This document shows, in pieces, positions 59,332 through 64,000 of a stretch of 64,000 bases of DNA. Numbering within the stretch: the stretch's first letter is position 1; the number at the start of each line of letters is the position of its first letter. The translations under genes were made by a program, and so were the position numbers. The stretch comes from Candidatus Fermentithermobacillaceae bacterium (GTDB lineage: Bacteria > Bacillota > Sulfobacillia > Fermentithermobacillales > DUSS01), in NCBI GenBank assembly GCA_020725645.1, contig DYEQ01000072.1, positions 29,953-93,952 on the forward strand, in the 5' to 3' direction. Under the pieces are notes generated by a model, which worked only from the letters and a program-made list of their open reading frames with translations, searched no databases and was not told where the DNA came from.

Positions 59332-59617
59332 ACGTTCTTGGAGAGTCCCAACATCCGGTCGCATCTCGGCGACGCTCGAGGTCGAAGGCATCGTCGTCGA
59401 GATAATGGGACCGATTCAAAAGCGCATCCAACGGACCAACGAACGCGGGACCCAGGAGGAAAGAAACGCAGTACCGGACCGGACCGGCCATAGCTGTTAT
59501 GAACTCCCGCCCCCCGAGTGGGAACCACCGGTCGACGTGGGAGCTCTCCGAATCTTTATCGAGTGGCAGGGACACACGGTCCCGGTCCTTCCCCTGGAAT
59601 ACGAATACGGAGCGTAC

Positions 59618-60469
59618 ATGAGACTCGGCCGTTTCGAAAGAGCTAAATTGCTGAGAGGATTCTTGCGCGAAAAGACGGAGTGCGGCTCGATTCCAATTCT
59701 GTGCTCTACCGGTCCTGTTGCGCATCTGGCCAGAGGGATCTGGTCGGACGCGGGTGCCACGATAGAAGGTGTTTCGCAGCTGGGCTGGCCATTCATGGAA
59801 CTGCGGTTGTGGGACGAATGGAACCGGCCTTTCACCGAAATTGCATCTCAAGTCAGCCAGTACTCCGAGGTTCTGGCCGTGCACGCACCTCCGGTTACGG
59901 AACAACTGCTGTCCTCACCCGACCAGCATCTTGCCCATTCCGTTATCGAGAAATGTGCCGAGGTCGTCCTCGGTGCCGGCACGAAGCTGGTAGTTGTTCA
60001 CGCATGGGATCTCCGCCGGAAGAGCTTTGATATGGCGACCCTCATCCGGAACTTGAACGACGAAGCACGACGCCTCTTAGACAGGGGAATCCAGCTGAGC
60101 ATCGAGAACATACCCGGACATCCCACACTACTCCCCGATATCGCCGGCTCATGCCCTGACGTGACCTTTACGATCGACACTCGGTGGACAACCCTGGAAA
60201 GATCGTGGGAACTGGTTCATACGCTCACACCGCGCGTCGATAACATTCACATCCAAACCTACATTGACATTGTTGACGATAGTCCGTGCCTGGGCAGGGT
60301 ATCCGAAGGACGGTTCGAACCCGGCGAAGTCTTGACAGAGTTCATAACGCGGGGATTCGAAGGTCTTATAACACTCGAACCCAAGAACGTGACTGAAAAC
60401 GGAGACGCCTATCTGAGGAAAGCCCTGGTCATGGTAAAGAAGCTGAGCACCCCCCAAAAGTGCAGTTAA
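59618..60469 (+). CDS. TIM-barrel sugar isomerase/epimerase-like protein
   Basis: 283 residues from ATG 59618 with GGAG five bases before; the frame is open upstream but without coding character and overlaps the M20 remnant. Barrel strands: VSQLGWPFMELRLWDEWN, VLAVHAPP, GTKLVVVHAWDLR, IQLSIENIPGHPTLLP, DVTFTIDTRW, VDNIHIQTYID, GLITLEPKN. This is the AP-endonuclease-2/xylose isomerase-like pattern, with Glu in SIEN and Asp/His on following strands as metal ligands. Substrate unknown. Convergent with the DUF1177 gene. Confidence 0.75.
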   Translation: MRLGRFERAKLLRGFLREKTECGSIPILCSTGPVAHLARGIWSDAGATIEGVSQLGWPFMELRLWDEWNRPFTEIASQVSQYSEVLAVHAPPVTEQLLSSPDQHLAHSVIEKCAEVVLGAGTKLVVVHAWDLRRKSFDMATLIRNLNDEARRLLDRGIQLSIENIPGHPTLLPDIAGSCPDVTFTIDTRWTTLERSWELVHTLTPRVDNIHIQTYIDIVDDSPCLGRVSEGRFEPGEVLTEFITRGFEGLITLEPKNVTENGDAYLRKALVMVKKLSTPQKCS

Positions 60470-60526
60470 CAAGCCTCCAGGCCCGGGTCCCTTCCCGTTT
60501 GACTTGTCAAACCTCTCCCTCCCACC

Positions 60527-61456
60527 CTACCTCTGAAGACGATTCATCCTCCCATACAACGCCACCAACCGGTCGAACTCGACCGGGTCGTAAAAACGGC
60601 ATTTACCCTCGCCGAAGCTTTTGGCGACCTCAATTACGAATCGCACGACATCGTCGATATCAGCCGCATGGTTGGCACCCGTGGCGCAGCCTGGGACCAC
60701 CGTCTCCGACGTCACGGCCACACCCACGACAGGAGACGCCGTAGCAGTAGCCGGCTGCATTATGCTGTTCAGGTGGTAAACATCATTGCCGTATGGGGTG
60801 ATATCCTGCATAGTAATGGGGAAAGTCACCGGGGGTTTGCCGGTCGTTATAGCCATTATGTCCAAGAGATCCTCGCTTATCCGCAGGATCCACCCTTCCT
60901 TCACGGTCGGAGATATGGCAAATCCTTTGTGGTTGATTATCCTGTTCCCTCTGGTGGTATCGATGGAAAGCACGGCGTCCATCCCCGCATCCACCATATG
61001 ACGATTCATCTCCTCCATATCCACCGGCGAGCCCATGAACGGGACAGGGTCGTGCGGAATAACCGGCGAGGAGGGACATATGTGAGTCGTGAGGATCACA
61101 TCTCCCGCAAGAATATCGCCCTTTTTGAGCATCGATCTGAGCTTTAAGGACGCGGCCACCACGGCAATGGCGCCATCCGCGTCCGATACCAGCCCTATCT
61201 GTACAGGCCGGGCTCCGACACCCCCCAGTTGCCCGATAATCCCTAGCGTCGGGGCGTTACCTCCGCGGCTCTTCCCCGAACTCCCTGGCACGACGACTTT
61301 CAGAAAATCCGTACGGCCGCGGGGAGAACTGACCGTCTGAACCGAAACCGCCACATCCGGCGTTCTAGCGGAACGAATCGCTTCCGCCACAGCTTGTCCC
61401 GTTATCCCGGGGTCGTCCAGGAGTTCCATAGCTTCGATGGTGTGTTTAAAGCTCAT
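60527..61456 (-). CDS. DUF1177 family protein
   Basis: 309 residues, cytosolic. Shows the conserved blocks TLGIIGQLGGVGARPVQIGLVSDADGAI, GDVILTTHICPSSPVIPHDPVPFMGSPV, VDAGMDAVLSIDTTRGNRIINHKGFAISPTVKEGWIL and TSETVVPGCATGANHAADIDD. This matches DUF1177. The His/Asp-rich motifs suggest a metal-dependent hydrolase, which is inference. The family often lies near peptidases and peptide transporters, as here. ATG 61456; no good ribosome site. Confidence 0.85.
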   Translation of the reverse strand: MSFKHTIEAMELLDDPGITGQAVAEAIRSARTPDVAVSVQTVSSPRGRTDFLKVVVPGSSGKSRGGNAPTLGIIGQLGGVGARPVQIGLVSDADGAIAVVAASLKLRSMLKKGDILAGDVILTTHICPSSPVIPHDPVPFMGSPVDMEEMNRHMVDAGMDAVLSIDTTRGNRIINHKGFAISPTVKEGWILRISEDLLDIMAITTGKPPVTFPITMQDITPYGNDVYHLNSIMQPATATASPVVGVAVTSETVVPGCATGANHAADIDDVVRFVIEVAKSFGEGKCRFYDPVEFDRLVALYGRMNRLQR

Positions 61457-61667
61457 GACGTCACCGTCCCGTGCGTGACTATCTGGAGCATTGACAGTAC
61501 GTTAACCACTGTTGCTCGAAAGGGCACCTATCAAGCCCTGAATGAGCCCTGTGCTTTCCCACGGCCAGGAACTCGAGTGCCTGGCAAACGGGTTCACTAT
61601 AACAAGTTCAGCCATTCCTAATGCGTATACGGCTATCGCGTATGGGAATGCTGCAACCCTATACCCT

Positions 61668-62645
61668 CTAGAGCGCGCGGATCACCCGGCAAAGCATCTC
61701 CGGGAAGAAGTCCTCGTAGTGAGCTCCGGAATCCTCGAATTCGACGAGCGGATCGAGAAACTTTTCAACCAGCATCAGGTGCCTGACCTCAACTATATGC
61801 CTGAGGGTTCCCTCATAGACCTCAGGCTCAGACCTTCTGGTGCGAAGAGTAACCGCTTCCACCAGATTTTCCGCAACAAAAGTCCCCCACTGAAAATACG
61901 GGCGGTGCATGGGATCGTCGGCGTTTGCGTATTTCGTGAGCAGGTGGGCTGTTTCTCTGAGCAAGTCCGCTTGAGCATTCACTACCGGATTCACGAGCTT
62001 ATGACAGTACTCATGTATAACCGCTCCAGGCCCTCGGCTCTGGGAAGGTCCTTGAACCACGTAAACCACGTTTGCCGCATCTACTTCGTAGCCGGTGGCG
62101 TAACTATCCAACAAGTTAGGAACAAAAACCACCGACCAGTGCGGTTCGGTCTTCGGTCGAAGGTATGCTTCAAGGGTTTCTATTCCTCGAGCCGCAATCT
62201 CGCGATAGGCGAGAGCTTCGGCTTCGTGCGGGGAACGGTACTCCTCCCAGAGTTGTGTTAGCAAAGGGTCACTCATTATGGAACACATCAAGTCAGGCAG
62301 ACCACTCAGAAACTGCTTGAACCATACACTTCTTTGGTCATTGTCATCCACGGGCTCCCAATTAGTCTTTATGTAATTCTCCAGATCTTGACCCACGCAT
62401 ACGGTTTGATCATCCTTATCATGATTGAGAACCCAAAAGAGCAGAGTCCACTGGTGGGTTTGACTCAGAACTTCGCGCAGCTTTGGAAGCCATGGTGGAG
62501 AGTATCCTTTCAACCTCTGACGCACTTCCTGCCGGACCGGGTGCATTCCACCGCTGTTCCATTCGTCGTCATATCCGGCAGCGTTCAGTGCGGCAAACAG
62601 TTTAAATACCCGTTCGTCCGGAGCAGCATTGAAGCCTTTGGCCAT
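61668..62645 (-). CDS. HExxH-containing zinc-protease-like protein
   Basis: 325 residues, no signal peptide. FAALNAAGYDDEWNSGGMHPVRQEVRQRL at the start and GAVIHEYCHKLVNPVVNA near residue 213, where HEYCH is an HExxH zinc motif; a downstream Glu (FVAENLVEAVTLR) could be the third ligand. The arrangement resembles DUF4932-type proteins. ATG at 62645 follows GGGAG. Cellular role unknown. Confidence 0.7.
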   Translation of the reverse strand: MAKGFNAAPDERVFKLFAALNAAGYDDEWNSGGMHPVRQEVRQRLKGYSPPWLPKLREVLSQTHQWTLLFWVLNHDKDDQTVCVGQDLENYIKTNWEPVDDNDQRSVWFKQFLSGLPDLMCSIMSDPLLTQLWEEYRSPHEAEALAYREIAARGIETLEAYLRPKTEPHWSVVFVPNLLDSYATGYEVDAANVVYVVQGPSQSRGPGAVIHEYCHKLVNPVVNAQADLLRETAHLLTKYANADDPMHRPYFQWGTFVAENLVEAVTLRTRRSEPEVYEGTLRHIVEVRHLMLVEKFLDPLVEFEDSGAHYEDFFPEMLCRVIRAL

Positions 62646-62837
62646 CCATCATCACTCCCGTCCGGTGCTCTACTCCTCCCAGCGATTTTCTGCTCTGCGA
62701 CGGGTAATACCTTCTGTGGAATCATCGACTTTTTCACGAAATCAGGGAGTCACGGCATCAGCAAGCTGGAATCTTCTGTGTCATCAGCCTAATCCTCATT
62801 TCCAGCGTCAGTTTAGCTAACCGTTCAAGCAATTCCC

Positions 62838-63413
62838 TTATCTTGGACCCCTCTTTTTCGGCCCGCGGGGCGTCTTCCGGCGTTCGAACTCGCGCAACGC
62901 TCGGTCCAAAGAATCGATTAAGTATGCGGAAGAGATCTGTGGTACGTCCTCCCCGGAGGCAGCCGCTTGGTCTTGTAACTCACCATCGTTCTGACCACCT
63001 GTGGTTGACTCGTTCCCGGAACGCGCTATTGATTTGCTGTAATAAGCAGAAGAAGCATCGGAGAGACCTTCTGACTCGCCAAATCCCCCCATTAGCTTAA
63101 CTTCCCCACCTATTACTTCTCCTGCCGGGACGAATAATTCGCCGCCGAGATACCTGACGCCGGGATTGCTGTAAAGCGCGGAGAGGAGGCTAGAACGCTT
63201 GACCACCGCCCGTTTGGTACCAATCTCGGCAGCTATGATGGTCAAGGGGACAGGCCGCCCTGTTTCCGCGCATTTCCGTATCTTCGCCCCAACGCCCGCA
63301 AACCCTATGCCCGTGCCACGCCTCTCAAGTTCCGCGGCAAAATCGTGATAACCCGAAAACTCGGACCTCGTCATCCCTTTTCCGTTATCTTCTACGATGA
63401 GATATGCGCCAGG
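62838..63413 (-). pseudogene. GHKL-type ATPase fragment
   Basis: The frame opens after a TAA at 63414 with GAYLIVEDNGKGM, then a Gly-rich RRGTGIGFAGVGAKI. These are the DNGxGM and GIGxxGxGxK boxes of Hsp90/MutL/histidine-kinase type ATPases (HATPase_c_3). The N-terminal helix with the Asn of the N-box is missing, and the C-terminal part is Ser/Glu-rich. An internal ATG at 63374 could give a 178-residue protein without DNG. Truncated gene. Confidence 0.55.
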
Positions 63414-63548
63414 TTATGACCATGTTTATCCCTCCTGCCCGCTTTGTTAAACCGGGTAATTACCGTACTTAACTTACGGAGGAGCTTACTATGGGTTGGT
63501 AGAAGGAACAAGAGGCTCACAGGTGTGCGAATGTAACCGCCCCCTGTC

Positions 63549-64000
63549 TCACCCCCTGCCTCGAAATGATCTCCAGTACACAAAGCTTGCCAGGAGGTAC
63601 AGAACCGCCGTGAAGAAATACGGGGCTTCATAACTCCACCTGGACATGATGTACCCGGCTGCCGCGGCGCTAAAAGCTCGGGAGATATTGTCTGAAATCC
63701 TCATCAAGCTGGATATCTTTCCCCGCTTGTCAGGCTCCACAATCTCCATGGAAAAGGTGGACGCCACGGGATTTGACATGTTCATGAGGGCTGACCGTAC
63801 GAAAAGAGCGACTGATACCAGATATACGTTGGGGGGAAGCGCTATAAGAATGAGAAACGGAATAGACGCCACCTGCGTTCCTACCACCGTCTTGACTTTG
63901 CCATACCTGGTTGCAAGAACGGGAGCAATGAGTCCGGCGATGGCCGTAGCTCCGTGAGTGAAAGACAGGATCAGCCCGATAACTGCGGTATCCACTCCCA
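63549..64000 (-). CDS. MFS transporter, C-terminal part (cut by window edge)
   Basis: About 150 residues, four helices: VIGLILSFTHGATAIAGLIAPVLATRYGKVKTVVGTQV, IPFLILIALPPNVYLVSVALFVRSALMNM, then ISRAFSAAAAGYIMSRW and FFTAVLYLLASFVYW. The ATRYGKVK loop and the PDKRGKISSLMRI loop match major-facilitator proteins. The frame continues beyond the window. Confidence 0.85.
   Translation of the reverse strand, partial: GVDTAVIGLILSFTHGATAIAGLIAPVLATRYGKVKTVVGTQVASIPFLILIALPPNVYLVSVALFVRSALMNMSNPVASTFSMEIVEPDKRGKISSLMRISDNISRAFSAAAAGYIMSRWSYEAPYFFTAVLYLLASFVYWRSFRGRG

Overview
The window looks like a chromosome segment of a GC-rich member of the Bacillota (Firmicutes). The signs are strong GGAGG ribosome sites, frequent TTG and GTG starts, a PyrR-controlled pyr operon with an attenuator leader, a SAM-I riboswitch ahead of a met ABC transporter, YtrA-type GntR regulation and DUF975/DUF1614/DUF1848 membrane or accessory proteins. 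No rRNA, CRISPR array or intact prophage is visible. The genus cannot be named from this sequence alone.

Layout. 1-4266 (minus): pyrR-pyrB-pyrC-pyrK-pyrD with promoter, PyrR-binding loop and terminator. 4306-6820: decayed ABC-2 permease fragments with an intact YtrA-like regulator, a Spy/CpxP-like secreted protein behind three 11-bp repeats, and tRNA-Leu(GAG). 7577-11847 (minus): a four-gene unit (sensor-like protein, FAD oxidoreductase, Nif3-like protein, gate-domain transporter). 12201-13729: a membrane-anchored serine hydrolase with its own leader terminator. 14000-21587: hydrogenase maturation genes hypAB (minus) and hypFCDE (plus), then a broken hycI-like protease gene; no hydrogenase structural gene is in view. 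21643-23009: thioredoxin/CcdA pair. 23040-29175: sugar genes, with a ROK-kinase/cupin fusion, GH38 mannosidase and GH4 glycosidase; the GH4 leader holds six tandem 11-bp repeats. 29329-31970: promoter, SAM-I riboswitch, metN, metI, metQ and terminator. 31985-36909: membrane and PH-domain proteins, a class C-type serine hydrolase, nicotinamidase, an arsenate-reductase-like protein and tRNA-Pro(GGG).

37200-44900 is an accessory, decaying island: broken FtsX permease, broken PD-(D/E)XK-type gene, a gene with one in-frame TAG, an IS21 remnant, an integrase tail, a tRNA-Thr 3' fragment and paired CTGTCA repeats. 45397-53081 returns to ordinary genes (DUF1848, HMA domain, GNAT, DUF1614, an old-yellow-enzyme reductase, dapB, a free-Met-sulfoxide-reductase-like GAF protein). 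53220-64000 mixes intact genes (DUF975, DUF3795, SDR, DUF1177, an HExxH protein, part of an MFS transporter) with many broken ones (Ddl-like, ABC-2 permease, oppD/oppF, M20 peptidases, GHKL ATPase).

The most notable observations are the 6 x 11-bp tandem repeat in the GH4 leader, the ROK-cupin fusion, the gate/Nif3/FAD four-gene unit, the private attenuator of the serine hydrolase, the recombinase-arm-like repeats near tRNA fragments, and the high density of broken genes. None of these amounts to a proven new system.
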